DNA of 64,000 nt from DASZBX01 sp035943635 (GTDB lineage Bacteria > Actinomycetota > Actinomycetes > Streptomycetales > Catenulisporaceae). Shown in pieces: positions 39,790 through 48,178 of this stretch. The notes beneath the pieces were generated by a model that ran no database searches, was not told where the DNA came from, and was given only the letters and a program-made list of their open reading frames with translations. The first letter of the stretch is position 1, and the number at the start of each line of letters is the position of its first letter. The translations under genes and the position numbers were made by a program. The stretch covers positions 186,001-250,000 of the forward strand of contig DASZBX010000148.1 in the NCBI GenBank assembly GCA_035943635.1, in the 5' to 3' direction.

Positions 39790-41358
39790 ATGGCACACAC
39801 CGTCACACTTGGCGGCCAGGAACTGGCGTTCGCGGACGTCGTGGCGGTCGCCCGGGCCGGCGCGCGGGTCGAGCTGTCGCCCGCCGCGCTCACCGCGCTC
39901 GGCGAGGGCCGGGCCGTGGTCGACAGACTGGCCGCCGCCACCACTCCGACCTACGGCATCTCCACCGGCTTCGGCGCACTGGCCACCCGGCACATCGACC
40001 CCGAACTGCGAGCCGCGCTGCAACGCGCGCTGATCCGCTCGCACGCCGCCGGGATGGGCCCCCTGGTCGAACCCGAAGTCGTCCGCGCCCTGGTCCTGCT
40101 GCGACTGAAAACCCTGGCCAGCGGCCACACCGGCGTCCGCCCGGCGGTCGCCGAGACCATGGCCGCGCTGCTCAACGCCGGAATCACCCCCGCGGTCCGC
40201 GAATACGGCTCGCTCGGCTGCTCCGGCGACCTGGCCCCGCTCGCGCACGTCGCCCTGGTGCTGATGGGCGAGGGCGAAGTGATCGGCCCGGACGGCAAGG
40301 AGGCCGACGCAGGCCAGGCCCTGGCCGAACACGGCATCACCCCGCTGGTGCTCGAACCCAAAGAGGGCCTGGCCCTGATCAACGGCACAGACGGCATGCT
40401 CGGCATGCTGATCCTGGCCATGCACGACTTCGGACAACTGCTCAAACTCGCCGACCTGACCGCCGCGATGAGCGTGGAGGCACTGCTTGGCACCGACCGG
40501 GTGTTCCGCCCCGAACTGCAGGCCATCCGCCCGCACCCGGGCCAGGCCGCCTCCGCGGCGAACCTGCTGCGGCTGCTGGCCGACTCCGGCGTGATGGCCT
40601 CGCACCGCGGCCCCGACTGCAACCGCGTGCAGGACGCGTACTCGCTGCGCTGCGCCCCGCAGGTGGCCGGCGCCGCCCGGGACACCCTGGCCCACGCCGC
40701 GACCGTGGCCGGCCGCGAACTGGCCTCGATCATCGACAACCCGGTCGTGCTGTTCGGCGACGGCGACGGCCCCGCCGGGCTCGGCTCGGTCGAGTCCAAC
40801 GGCAACTTCCACGGCGCCCCGGTCGCGTTCGTGCTCGACTTCCTGGCCGTGGCCGCCGCCGAGGTCGGCTCGATCGCCGAACGGCGCACCGACCGGATGC
40901 TGGACCCGGCCCGCTCGCACGGCCTGCCCCCGTTCCTGGCCGACGACCCCGGCGTGGACTCCGGCCTGATGATCGCCCAGTACACCCAGGCCGCCCTGGT
41001 CTCGGACAACAAGCGCCTGGCCGCGCCCGCGAGCGTGGACTCGATCCCGAGCTCCGCGATGCAGGAGGACCACGTGTCCATGGGCTGGTCCGCCGCCCGC
41101 AAACTGCGCAGCTCACTGGACAACCTGACCCGGATCCTGAGCGTCGAACTGCTCACCGCCGCCCGCGCCCTGGACCTGCGCCGCCCGCTGGAACCGGCCC
41201 GCGGCACCGCGGCCGCCGTCGCCGTGCTGCGGGCCAACGGGGTCGGCGGCCCCGGCCCGGACCGCTACCTGTCGATCGAACTGCGCGCCGCCGAGGTCGC
41301 AGTGCGCTCCGGCGCGGTCCTCGAAGCGGTCGAACAGGTCGTCGGTCCGCTGAACTGA
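39790..41358 (+). CDS. hutH: Histidine ammonia-lyase
   Basis: Deaminates histidine to urocanate. The 522-residue protein contains the segment that self-cyclises to the MIO prosthetic group; here the triad is Cys-Ser-Gly (residues 144-146, SLGCSGDLAPLAH), a variant seen in Streptomyces enzymes, rather than Ala-Ser-Gly. YGISTGFG (residues 55-62) and NGTDGML are further signatures. ATG 39790 follows GGAG by 6 bp; an upstream GTG at 39754 has no ribosome-binding site. Diverges from the hutU operon. Confidence 0.96.
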   Translation: MAHTVTLGGQELAFADVVAVARAGARVELSPAALTALGEGRAVVDRLAAATTPTYGISTGFGALATRHIDPELRAALQRALIRSHAAGMGPLVEPEVVRALVLLRLKTLASGHTGVRPAVAETMAALLNAGITPAVREYGSLGCSGDLAPLAHVALVLMGEGEVIGPDGKEADAGQALAEHGITPLVLEPKEGLALINGTDGMLGMLILAMHDFGQLLKLADLTAAMSVEALLGTDRVFRPELQAIRPHPGQAASAANLLRLLADSGVMASHRGPDCNRVQDAYSLRCAPQVAGAARDTLAHAATVAGRELASIIDNPVVLFGDGDGPAGLGSVESNGNFHGAPVAFVLDFLAVAAAEVGSIAERRTDRMLDPARSHGLPPFLADDPGVDSGLMIAQYTQAALVSDNKRLAAPASVDSIPSSAMQEDHVSMGWSAARKLRSSLDNLTRILSVELLTAARALDLRRPLEPARGTAAAVAVLRANGVGGPGPDRYLSIELRAAEVAVRSGAVLEAVEQVVGPLN

Positions 41359-41448
41359 GCCCCGGCCGGAGCGGGCCGACCCGGCCGGACCACCGGGTTC
41401 GGCCGGACGTCTATCCTGACCGTGCACCGTAATAAGAGGACACCCTTC

Positions 41449-42354
41449 GTGGAAGCCGTGGAACCCGTGACGCAGACGCCCGAGGCGCCCGCCCGGCGCC
41501 CGGACCAGCGCGCCGCCAGCCCGACCGAGCAGCTGCTCGCCCTGCTCGACGGCCGCCGGCTCTCGCCGACCCAGCGCCGGATCGGCCAGTTCCTGATCGA
41601 CCACCACGACGAGGTGGTCTTCCTGTCCAGCGTGGACCTGGCCGAACGGGTCGGGGTCAGCCAGCCCTCGGTCACCCGGTTCGCCGCCGCGCTCGGCTTC
41701 GCCGGCTACCCGGACCTGCGCGAACGGCTCCAGGCGATCGTGCTCGGGGCGGCCCGGGAGACCCCGGAGCAGGTGCGCCGGAACGAGTTCCAGGCCGCGG
41801 TCGCGGCCGAGCAGGCCAACCTGGAGGCGCTGCACCGGCTGGCCGGCTCGCCGCACCGGCTGGTCGAGGCCGGCCGGCAGCTGGCCGGCTCGACCCCGCT
41901 GGCCGTGCTCGGCCTGCGGCTGTCCGCGCCGGTGGCCCAGTACTTCGCCTACAGCGCCCGGCGGATCCACCCGGACGTGCGGCTGATCACCTGCGGCGGC
42001 TCGGTCGCCGACGACGCCCTGCTCCAGGCCCGGCAGGCCGGCGCCGGCTGGCTGCTGGCGGTCCTGCTGCCCCGGTACGCCGAGGAGGCCCTGGCCGCGA
42101 TCGCCCGGGCCCGGGACCTGGGCCTGAAGATCGCCCTGATCACGGACAACCCGCTCGTGCCGTTCGCCGCCCCGGCCGATATCCTGTTGCCCGCCGGCGT
42201 CGGCAGCAGGCTCGTGTTCGACTCCCACGCCGCACCGCTGATCCTGGCCTCGCTGCTGGTCCAGGCCATGGCCGACGCCGAGCCGGAACGGACCCAGGCC
42301 CGGCTGGAGGCCCACGAGGCGCAGAGCGAGGAACGCGGCTTCTACCGCGACTGA
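41449..42354 (+). CDS. MurR/RpiR-family transcriptional regulator
   Basis: A 301-residue regulator with an N-terminal RpiR helix-turn-helix (about 30-85: LSPTQRRIGQFLIDHHDEVV, then VGVSQPSVTRFAAALGFAGY) and a C-terminal SIS (sugar isomerase) domain (about 130-270, AVLGLRLSAPVAQYFAYSA). RpiR proteins commonly sense phosphosugars; genes of this type often sit beside hutH in actinobacteria, so control of hut genes is possible. GTG 41449 is preferred: AAGAGGA lies 8 bp ahead and TATCCT (41412-41417) could be the -10. A 14-bp tandem duplication spans its stop codon. Confidence 0.85.
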   Translation: MEAVEPVTQTPEAPARRPDQRAASPTEQLLALLDGRRLSPTQRRIGQFLIDHHDEVVFLSSVDLAERVGVSQPSVTRFAAALGFAGYPDLRERLQAIVLGAARETPEQVRRNEFQAAVAAEQANLEALHRLAGSPHRLVEAGRQLAGSTPLAVLGLRLSAPVAQYFAYSARRIHPDVRLITCGGSVADDALLQARQAGAGWLLAVLLPRYAEEALAAIARARDLGLKIALITDNPLVPFAAPADILLPAGVGSRLVFDSHAAPLILASLLVQAMADAEPERTQARLEAHEAQSEERGFYRD

Positions 42355-42432
42355 CTTCTCGCGACTGACTTCTGATGTACTCACTGTGCACCCGGTCGGC
42401 CCGACAGGCGTGCGGCACTGTCGCGAAATAAG

Positions 42433-42449
42433 TTACTCGTGAGTAGAAT
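42433..42449 (+). promoter_or_regulatory. Operator over the -10 of the EtfD-like gene
   Basis: TTACTCGTGAGTAG (42433-42446) is a near-perfect dyad overlapping TAGAAT (42444-42449), a good -10. Dyads of the form TTACT-N4-AGTAA are typical of TetR regulators of fatty-acid breakdown genes; that link is inferred from the motif and the gene. Confidence 0.55.
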
Positions 42450-42511
42450 ATCGGCTTGCGTGCCGGCAGCCTGCCGACAGGCCGGCCGACAGTTAAGGAG
42501 CCCGTCCGATC

Positions 42512-44695
42512 ATGCAACTTGCAGCGATCATCATCTCCCTGGCGATCACGGCCGTGGGTGTGGCCCTGTTCGCCCGGGTGCTGCAGCGGATGTACAGCCT
42601 CATCGCCTCGGGCCAGCCCGCGCCCGGGCGCACCGGCAACCCGGCCGGCCGGACCGCCAACCTGGTCAAGGAGTTCGGCGCGCACACCCGGCTGGCCCGC
42701 AAGGGCAAGCGCTGGATCGGCGCGGCCCACTGGACCGTCATGGTCTCCTTCGGTCTGCTCTTCTTCACCCTGGTCACCGCGTTCGGCCAGCTGTTCCAGG
42801 TCACCTTCCAGATCCCGCTGATCGGCCGGTGGTGGCCGTTCGAGTTCGTCTCCGAACTGTTCACCGTGGTCGGCCTGGTCGGCATCCTGTTCCTGACCGG
42901 CCTGCGGCTGCGCAACCTGCCCAAGACCAAGGGCCGCACGTCGCGCTTCTTCGGCTCGGTGATGTGGCAGGCGTACTACGTCGAGTACACGATCATCGGC
43001 GTGCTGATCTGCATCCTGGTCCTGCGCGGCGTCGAGTGCGTGCTGGAGGGCGGCGACAAGTACTCCATCCACTACGCCTTCTCCTACCCGGTCGCCCAGC
43101 TGTTCAAGGGGATGAGCACCCAGGCGCTGGAGAACACGGTCTGGGCGGTCGCCACCCTGAAGATCGTCATCTCCTTCGCCTGGATGATCACGATCTCGCT
43201 GAACCCGAACATGGGCGTGGCCTGGCACCGCTTCCTGGCCTTCGTCAACATCTGGTTCAAGAAGAAGGAGGACGGCTCGACCGCCCTCGGCGCCCTGAGC
43301 CCGATGATGTCCAAGGGCGAGCCGATCGACTTCGAGGACCCGAAGGACGACGACGTGTTCGGCGTCGGCAAGGTCGAGGACTTCACCTGGAAGGGACTGC
43401 TGGACTTCTCCACCTGCACCGAGTGCGGCCGCTGCCAGGAGCAGTGCCCGGCCTGGAACACCGAGAAGCCGCTGTCGCCGAAGCTGCTCATGCTGACCCT
43501 GCGCGACCACGCCTACGCCAAGGCCCCCTACCTGCTGGCCGGCGGCGGCAAAGACGCCGAGGGCAACGAACTGGCCACCGCGGACCAGCTGGCCGGCGTC
43601 CCCGCGGCCGCCCTGGCCGAGGCCGAGCGCCCGCTGATCGGCACGCTCGACGAGAACGGCCTGATCGACCCGGACATCCTCTGGTCCTGCACCACCTGCG
43701 GCGCGTGCGTCGAACAGTGCCCGGTCGACATCGAGCACGTGGACCACATCATCGACATGCGCCGCTACCAGGTCATGATCGAGTCCTCGTTCCCCTCCGA
43801 GGCCGGCACGATGCTCAAGAACCTGGAGAAGAAGGGCAACCCCTGGGGCATGGCCGCCAAGGCCCGGCTGGACTGGACCCGCGACCTCGACTTCGCCGTC
43901 CCGGTGGTCGGCGAGGACGTCGAGGACCTGACCGGGGTCGAGTACCTCTACTGGGTCGGCTGCGCCGGCGCGCTGGAGGACCGGGCCAAGAAGACCACCA
44001 AGGCCTTCGCCGAACTGCTGCACATCGCCGGGGTGAACTTCGCGGTCCTGGGCACCGGCGAGAGCTGCACCGGCGATCCGGCCCGCCGGATGGGCAACGA
44101 GTTCCTGTTCCAGACCCTGGCCGCGCAGAACGTCGAGACGCTGACCGAGGCCAAGGCCACCAAGATCGTGGCCACCTGCCCGCACTGCTTCAACTCGCTG
44201 GCCAACGAGTACCCGCAGCTCGGCGGCAAGTTCGAGGTGATCCACCACACCCAGCTGCTGGACTCCCTGATCCAGGCGGGCAAGCTCACCCCGGTCACCC
44301 CGGTCGACCAGAACATCACCTACCACGACCCGTGCTACCTCGGTCGCCACAACAAGGTCTACACGCCCCCGCGCGAGATCATCGCCAAGGTGCCCGGCCT
44401 GCGCAACACCGAGATGCACCGCTGCAAGGAGAAGGGCTTCTGCTGCGGCGCCGGCGGCGCCCGGATGTGGATGGAGGAGCGGATCGGCAAACGGATCAAC
44501 ACCGAGCGGGTCGACGAGGCGCTGTCCACGAACCCGGACGTGATCTCGACCGCGTGCCCGTACTGCCTGGTCATGCTCGGCGACTCGATCACCGCGCGCA
44601 AGCAGGCCGGCGAGGTGCCCGAGTCCATGCAGGTCGTGGACGTCGCGCAGTTGCTGCTTCAGTCCGTCAAGCAGCCTGCGGCCGTCGCCGACTAG
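42512..44695 (+). CDS. etfD: EtfD-like membrane iron-sulfur oxidoreductase
   Basis: A 727-residue membrane protein of the Rv0338c (EtfD) type, which in mycobacteria passes electrons from electron-transfer flavoprotein, hence from fatty-acid beta-oxidation, to menaquinone. Five or so hydrophobic segments fill residues 1-240; two [4Fe-4S] ferredoxin motifs follow, CTECGRCQEQCP (from 302) and CTTCGACVEQCP (from 393); the C-terminal half has two CCG domains (CPHCFNSL, DPCYLGRHN, GFCCGAGGAR, CPYCLVML). The ATG follows AAGGAG. No etfAB genes are adjacent. Confidence 0.88.
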   Translation: MQLAAIIISLAITAVGVALFARVLQRMYSLIASGQPAPGRTGNPAGRTANLVKEFGAHTRLARKGKRWIGAAHWTVMVSFGLLFFTLVTAFGQLFQVTFQIPLIGRWWPFEFVSELFTVVGLVGILFLTGLRLRNLPKTKGRTSRFFGSVMWQAYYVEYTIIGVLICILVLRGVECVLEGGDKYSIHYAFSYPVAQLFKGMSTQALENTVWAVATLKIVISFAWMITISLNPNMGVAWHRFLAFVNIWFKKKEDGSTALGALSPMMSKGEPIDFEDPKDDDVFGVGKVEDFTWKGLLDFSTCTECGRCQEQCPAWNTEKPLSPKLLMLTLRDHAYAKAPYLLAGGGKDAEGNELATADQLAGVPAAALAEAERPLIGTLDENGLIDPDILWSCTTCGACVEQCPVDIEHVDHIIDMRRYQVMIESSFPSEAGTMLKNLEKKGNPWGMAAKARLDWTRDLDFAVPVVGEDVEDLTGVEYLYWVGCAGALEDRAKKTTKAFAELLHIAGVNFAVLGTGESCTGDPARRMGNEFLFQTLAAQNVETLTEAKATKIVATCPHCFNSLANEYPQLGGKFEVIHHTQLLDSLIQAGKLTPVTPVDQNITYHDPCYLGRHNKVYTPPREIIAKVPGLRNTEMHRCKEKGFCCGAGGARMWMEERIGKRINTERVDEALSTNPDVISTACPYCLVMLGDSITARKQAGEVPESMQVVDVAQLLLQSVKQPAAVAD

Positions 44696-44711
44696 GTTTT
44701 TCCATCGCGCT

Positions 44712-44747
44712 GCGGCCCCTGGTCTCGCTCAGCTGACCAGGGGCCGC
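44712..44747 (+). terminator. Terminator after the EtfD-like gene
   Basis: A perfect 13-bp stem (44712-44724 with 44735-44747) with a 10-nt loop, 16 bp past the stop. It also faces the end of the convergent unknown gene at 44805 and may serve both. Confidence 0.75.
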
Positions 44748-44804
44748 GATGTTGTTCCAGGCATATGTTTCCTGTCGGCAGAACAGCCTGCGGGTGCCTC
44801 GGTC

Positions 44805-45710
44805 TCACGGCCCGGGAACCGGGAACCCGTCGCCGTCCAGCAGAACTCCGCCGATGACGTCCGACAGCAGCAACGCCGCCTCCAGGCAGCGCCCGGCCGA
44901 CTTCACCAGCTCCGCGTCCGAACCCGGCGGCACACAGGCGAACCGGTAGAGCGTGCCCGGCCATCCGTCGCCAGGCTTCGACTGCAACGCATACGGTACG
45001 AACTCGCCGTCCGCGATCGGCCGGACCTCGACCTCCAGGTCGCCCGGACGTTCCAGGCAGTAGTCGTTCGGCGCGAGCGCGCCGTTGCGGGACAGATCCG
45101 GGACGGCCAGCTCCAGCACCGACCGCAGGACCTGCCACGGCAGCGCCTCGTTCCCGTAGACGCAGTACGCGGTCTCGGCCGCGGTGACCGTGTGCGCGGG
45201 CCCGCCCGGCAGCCGGGCCGCTCCGTGCAGACGGCGGGCCAGCCCGCTGACCAGCGACCAGGCCAGCGCCTCGGACCCGGCCGGCAGGTCCTTCGGGTAG
45301 CGCAGCCGCAGGTCCGGCGCGTTGCGCCCCTCCTGGATGCGCACCCGCTGCCGCGGCGACCGGGCCGCGTACGCGATCGACCAGCTGTCGGGCAGGTCCG
45401 CCTCGCCGGCCAGGGCCGGGTCCAGCAGGAAGGGGCCGTGCCAGGTGACCGCGTCGGCGATCTGCAGGTCGCCTTCCGCGTCTTGGCCGATGGTTGGATT
45501 CCAGGCCTGGAGCAGGCAGTAGAGAGTGGGCGGGGTGCGCGGCCCGTTCAGCAGCAGGACCGGGTTGTCCCGCAGCAGCCTGGGCGGGGAGTCCGAACGC
45601 CGGTCCGGGCGCGGTTCCGCCCGCTGATCTGCGCGGCGGCCTTCCCGGCGCCCCTCGCGGCGTTCAGTTCGCTTCGTTCGCCGGTCGAGGGTGGACTTCC
45701 GCAGCTCCAT
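44805..45710 (-). CDS. Uncharacterised protein with a highly basic N-terminus
   Basis: A 301-residue protein I do not recognise. The first 45 residues are almost all Arg/Glu/Lys (RRTKRTERREGRREGRRADQ) and probably disordered or nucleic-acid binding. The remainder looks like a soluble alpha/beta domain with LLLNGPRTPPTLYCLLQAWN, TVTAAETAYCVYGNEALPWQ and TLYRFACVPPGSDAELVKSAG. It has no signal peptide or membrane segment. ATG 45710 is the likely start; the frame upstream is open but unlike a protein. It lies 77 bp behind another unknown gene, downstream of dcd, probably in the same transcript. Confidence 0.65.
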   Translation of the reverse strand: MELRKSTLDRRTKRTERREGRREGRRADQRAEPRPDRRSDSPPRLLRDNPVLLLNGPRTPPTLYCLLQAWNPTIGQDAEGDLQIADAVTWHGPFLLDPALAGEADLPDSWSIAYAARSPRQRVRIQEGRNAPDLRLRYPKDLPAGSEALAWSLVSGLARRLHGAARLPGGPAHTVTAAETAYCVYGNEALPWQVLRSVLELAVPDLSRNGALAPNDYCLERPGDLEVEVRPIADGEFVPYALQSKPGDGWPGTLYRFACVPPGSDAELVKSAGRCLEAALLLSDVIGGVLLDGDGFPVPGP

Positions 45711-45787
45711 CCGCCCACTGTCCCAGCCCGCCGGGCCCCGGTCCGGGGATTGGCCGCCGAATCGCCCGAGCCGCTCACCGGTTTCGG

Positions 45788-46315
45788 CTACCAGAGCGAC
45801 CCGAACGGCGAGTCGGCCAGCGCCTCCAGCGCGATCCGCTTGCCCGCCGAGTCCACCAGGACCCCGCCGGTCTGCGTCAGGACCGCCTTGGCCAGCCGGT
45901 ACTTCAGCCGCAGCGAGCCCGGCCCGCCGTCCGGCACCACGATCTCGTACCCGGTCAGTTGCCTGGTCGTCCACCCCTGGTCCACGACCGCCGCCGGCAT
46001 CGTGCCGCCTCCGGGATCCTGCGCCACGTCGAGCACGAACGTCGCCACGGTGTCCGAGATGGTCGCGGTGTAACGGCCCGAGTCGTCCTCCGGATCGGTC
46101 GAGCAGAACGTGTCCCCTGTGCCCAAAGGCGCGATCGCCTGCAACAACAGTCCCGGATCAGCCGGCGTCCCCGCGTACACGGTCACCCGCGACCCGCCGA
46201 GCTGCTCCAGCCCGCTCGGCGTGCTCCAACTGAACCCCCGCCCCAGCAAGCGCTGCGTCACCGGCCGCCGATCCCCGCGCCGCTGCTCCGGCTTGCGTCT
46301 CCACCGCATGGACAT
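45788..46315 (-). CDS. Uncharacterised protein downstream of dcd
   Basis: A 175-residue protein without a family I can name. It has a basic start (MRWRRKPEQRR), then a soluble stretch rich in beta-prone sequence: SRVTVYAGTPADPGLLLQAI, TISDTVATFVLDVAQ, YEIVVPDGGPGSLRLKYRL. No membrane segment, signal peptide or metal motif. It begins 12 bp after the dcd stop on the same strand, so co-transcription is likely, and precedes the other unknown gene at 44805. ATG 46315 or 46309 could be the start. Confidence 0.65.
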   Translation of the reverse strand: MSMRWRRKPEQRRGDRRPVTQRLLGRGFSWSTPSGLEQLGGSRVTVYAGTPADPGLLLQAIAPLGTGDTFCSTDPEDDSGRYTATISDTVATFVLDVAQDPGGGTMPAAVVDQGWTTRQLTGYEIVVPDGGPGSLRLKYRLAKAVLTQTGGVLVDSAGKRIALEALADSPFGSLW

Positions 46316-46327
46316 CCCAGATCCCGA

Positions 46328-46906
46328 TCAGTTTATGGGCGTCCGGTGGAAGTTCAGATAAGACCGCGACTGCGTTGGTCCGCGCTGCCCCTGATACCGC
46401 GAGCCGTACACGGCCGACCCGTACGGGTTCTCGGCCGGAGTGCTCAGCCGGAACAGGCACAGCTGGCCGATCTTCATCCCCGGCCACAGCTTGATCGGCA
46501 GCGTGGCGACGTTCGACAGCTCCAGCGTGACATGACCGGAGAACCCCGGATCGATGAACCCCGCGGTCGAGTGGGTGACCAGGCCCAACCGCCCCAGACT
46601 CGACTTGCCCTCCAGCCGCGAGGCCAGGTCGTCCGGAAGGGTGACCAACTCGTAGGTCGACGCCAACACGAACTCGCCCGGGTGCAGGATGAACGGCTCG
46701 TCCTGCTCCGGCTGCACCAGGCGCGTGAGGTCGGGCTGCTCTTCAGCCGGGTCGATGTGCGGGTACCGGTGGTTCTCGAACACCCGGAACAGCCGGTCCA
46801 GCCGCACGTCGATCGACGACGGCTGCACCATCGACTCGTCGAAAGGATTGATCCCGACCCGACCGGACGCGATCTCCTTGCGGATGTCTCTGTCTGAAAG
46901 CAACAC
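46328..46906 (-). CDS. dcd: dCTP deaminase
   Basis: Deaminates dCTP to dUTP (in some actinobacteria on to dUMP), feeding thymidylate synthesis. The 192-residue trimeric enzyme shows VQPSSIDVRLDRLFRVF, the GKSSLGRLGL motif, THSTAGFIDPGFSGHVTLEL and YLNFHRT at the end. GTG 46906 is preferred: a minus-strand TACCTT (46918-46913) sits 6 bases ahead, suggesting a leaderless mRNA, and this start gives the standard length. Divergent from the tRNA-Gly gene. Confidence 0.94.
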   Translation of the reverse strand: MLLSDRDIRKEIASGRVGINPFDESMVQPSSIDVRLDRLFRVFENHRYPHIDPAEEQPDLTRLVQPEQDEPFILHPGEFVLASTYELVTLPDDLASRLEGKSSLGRLGLVTHSTAGFIDPGFSGHVTLELSNVATLPIKLWPGMKIGQLCLFRLSTPAENPYGSAVYGSRYQGQRGPTQSRSYLNFHRTPIN

Positions 46907-47009
46907 GCCAAGAAGGTATCGCGGCACGACCCCCGCAGCCGAATCGACTCCCATCCGGCCGCCGCATTCTGCTACTCTGGCATCAGTACGCACCCACCGG
47001 GTACGTCGC

Positions 47010-47080
47010 GCGGATGTAGTTCAATGGTAGAACATCAGCTTCCCAAGCTGACAGCGCGGGTTCGATTCCCGTCATCCGCT
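47010..47080 (+). tRNA. tRNA-Gly (anticodon CCC)
   Basis: A full cloverleaf: acceptor arms GCGGATG (47010-47016) and CATCCGC (47073-47079), D arm, anticodon stem TCAGC/GCTGA enclosing the loop TTCCCAA with anticodon CCC, and T arm GCGGGTTCGATTCCCGT. The discriminator base is T and the CCA end is not encoded. Reads the GGG codon. Confidence 0.95.
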
Positions 47081-47294
47081 CCGAGATTTCATAAGAGCTT
47101 AACCAGGATGTGCTGGTTCCCAAGCGGCTATGGTCCGCTCTCGCTCACTGACATATCGTCGGCCTGGATGCGGCCGGTGGGCTGCCAACTCAACGGCGGC
47201 AACGCGGCGCGTACAGCGGAAATCTGCGCCCGATCTTCCTTTGTCACCTGACGCTCCGCAACGATTGGCGGGCGAGGTCGGGGCGGGAGCGAAG

Positions 47295-47316
47295 TTATCC
47301 ACAGGAGTTATCCACA
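47295..47316 (+). promoter_or_regulatory. Tandem pair of DnaA boxes
   Basis: TTATCCACA occurs at 47295-47303 and again at 47308-47316, same orientation, 13 bp apart. Both are identical to the strongest known DnaA box. Confidence 0.7.
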
Positions 47317-47320
47317 CTGT

Positions 47321-47332
47321 GAACAAGTGTTC
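47321..47332. promoter_or_regulatory. Candidate LexA (SOS) box
   Basis: GAACAAGTGTTC matches the Gram-positive SOS-box core GAAC-N4-GTTC. It lies 5 bp after the DnaA boxes and 69 bp before the racemase start. The outer bases of the consensus are not conserved. Confidence 0.4.
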
Positions 47333-47401
47333 TAGTGAGGACGCCAAGCCGTGCCCCCTGTTCTATAAACGTTCGATCGCCTCATGGAGGATGCTGGGCT
47401 G

Positions 47402-48115
47402 ATGAAGAAGATCGGGTTGCTCGGCGGGATGAGTTGGCAGTCGACGGCGGAGTACTACCGGTTGCTCAACGAACTGGCGGCCGAGAAGCTGGGCGGGCTG
47501 CACTCAGCCGAGTGCGTGCTCTACTCGGTGGACTTCGCTGGGATCGAGCGCCTTCAGGTGGAGGGACGCTGGGACGAGGCCGGCGCGGTGCTGGCAGAGG
47601 CGGCGGCGGCCGTGGAGCGAGCAGGTGCGCAGGTGCTGCTGATCTGCACCAACACGATGCACAAGGTCGCCGACCAGGTGCAGGCCGCGATCCGGATTCC
47701 CTTGCTGCACCTCGCAGATGCGAGCGCGCGGGCGGTCAGCGCCCAGGGGATTTCGTGTGTCGGGCTGCTGGGGACCGCCTTCACCATGGAGCAGGACTTC
47801 TACCGCGGTCGGCTTGAGCAGCATGGGCTGAAAGTCCTGGTTCCGGACGCACCGGGTCGAGAGTTGGTGCACCGGGTGATCTACGAGGAGCTTTGCCTCG
47901 GAATTGTGCGCGACGAGTCTCGCGTCGGCTACCAACAAGTCATCGGCGAACTCGTGGCTGCGGGTGCTGAGGGAATCATTCTGGGCTGCACGGAGATCGA
48001 GCTGCTGATCGGCCAGAAGGACTGCCCGATTCCGGCGTTCCCGACCACTCGGCTGCACGCGGAGGCGGCGATCGAGTTCGCGCTGGCGTCAGATGAGTCG
48101 GCGTCGGATGAATAA
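47402..48115 (+). CDS. Aspartate/glutamate racemase family protein
   Basis: A 237-residue member of the cofactor-independent racemase family. The paired catalytic cysteines lie in LLICTNTMHK and ILGCTEIELL; the start KKIGLLGGMSWQSTAEYYR is typical of YgeA-like amino acid racemases. It would interconvert L- and D-aspartate, glutamate or related amino acids. ATG 47402, with GGAGG 10 bp ahead, is preferred to ATG 47384, which overlaps that site. A two-module Lrp-type regulator follows 63 bp downstream. Confidence 0.88.
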   Translation: MKKIGLLGGMSWQSTAEYYRLLNELAAEKLGGLHSAECVLYSVDFAGIERLQVEGRWDEAGAVLAEAAAAVERAGAQVLLICTNTMHKVADQVQAAIRIPLLHLADASARAVSAQGISCVGLLGTAFTMEQDFYRGRLEQHGLKVLVPDAPGRELVHRVIYEELCLGIVRDESRVGYQQVIGELVAAGAEGIILGCTEIELLIGQKDCPIPAFPTTRLHAEAAIEFALASDESASDE

Positions 48116-48178
48116 GGGCAGATCAACTCCGGCCTGAAGCGCGGGCCGGGCATCTCGACCTCACTAAGGTGGGGAAAC

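Larger units (their letters stand above)
47081..47401. promoter_or_regulatory. Gene-free region with DnaA boxes and a LexA-like site
   Basis: 321 bp without a credible gene. Its last 110 bp carry two DnaA boxes and a LexA-type dyad, listed separately. The first 200 bp hold nothing I can name. Confidence 0.55.

Noticed and set aside
42140..44419. 759-codon minus-strand frame opposite the EtfD-like gene
   Set aside because: Shadow of etfD; repeated DQ/HH/GE patterns reflect complementary codons.
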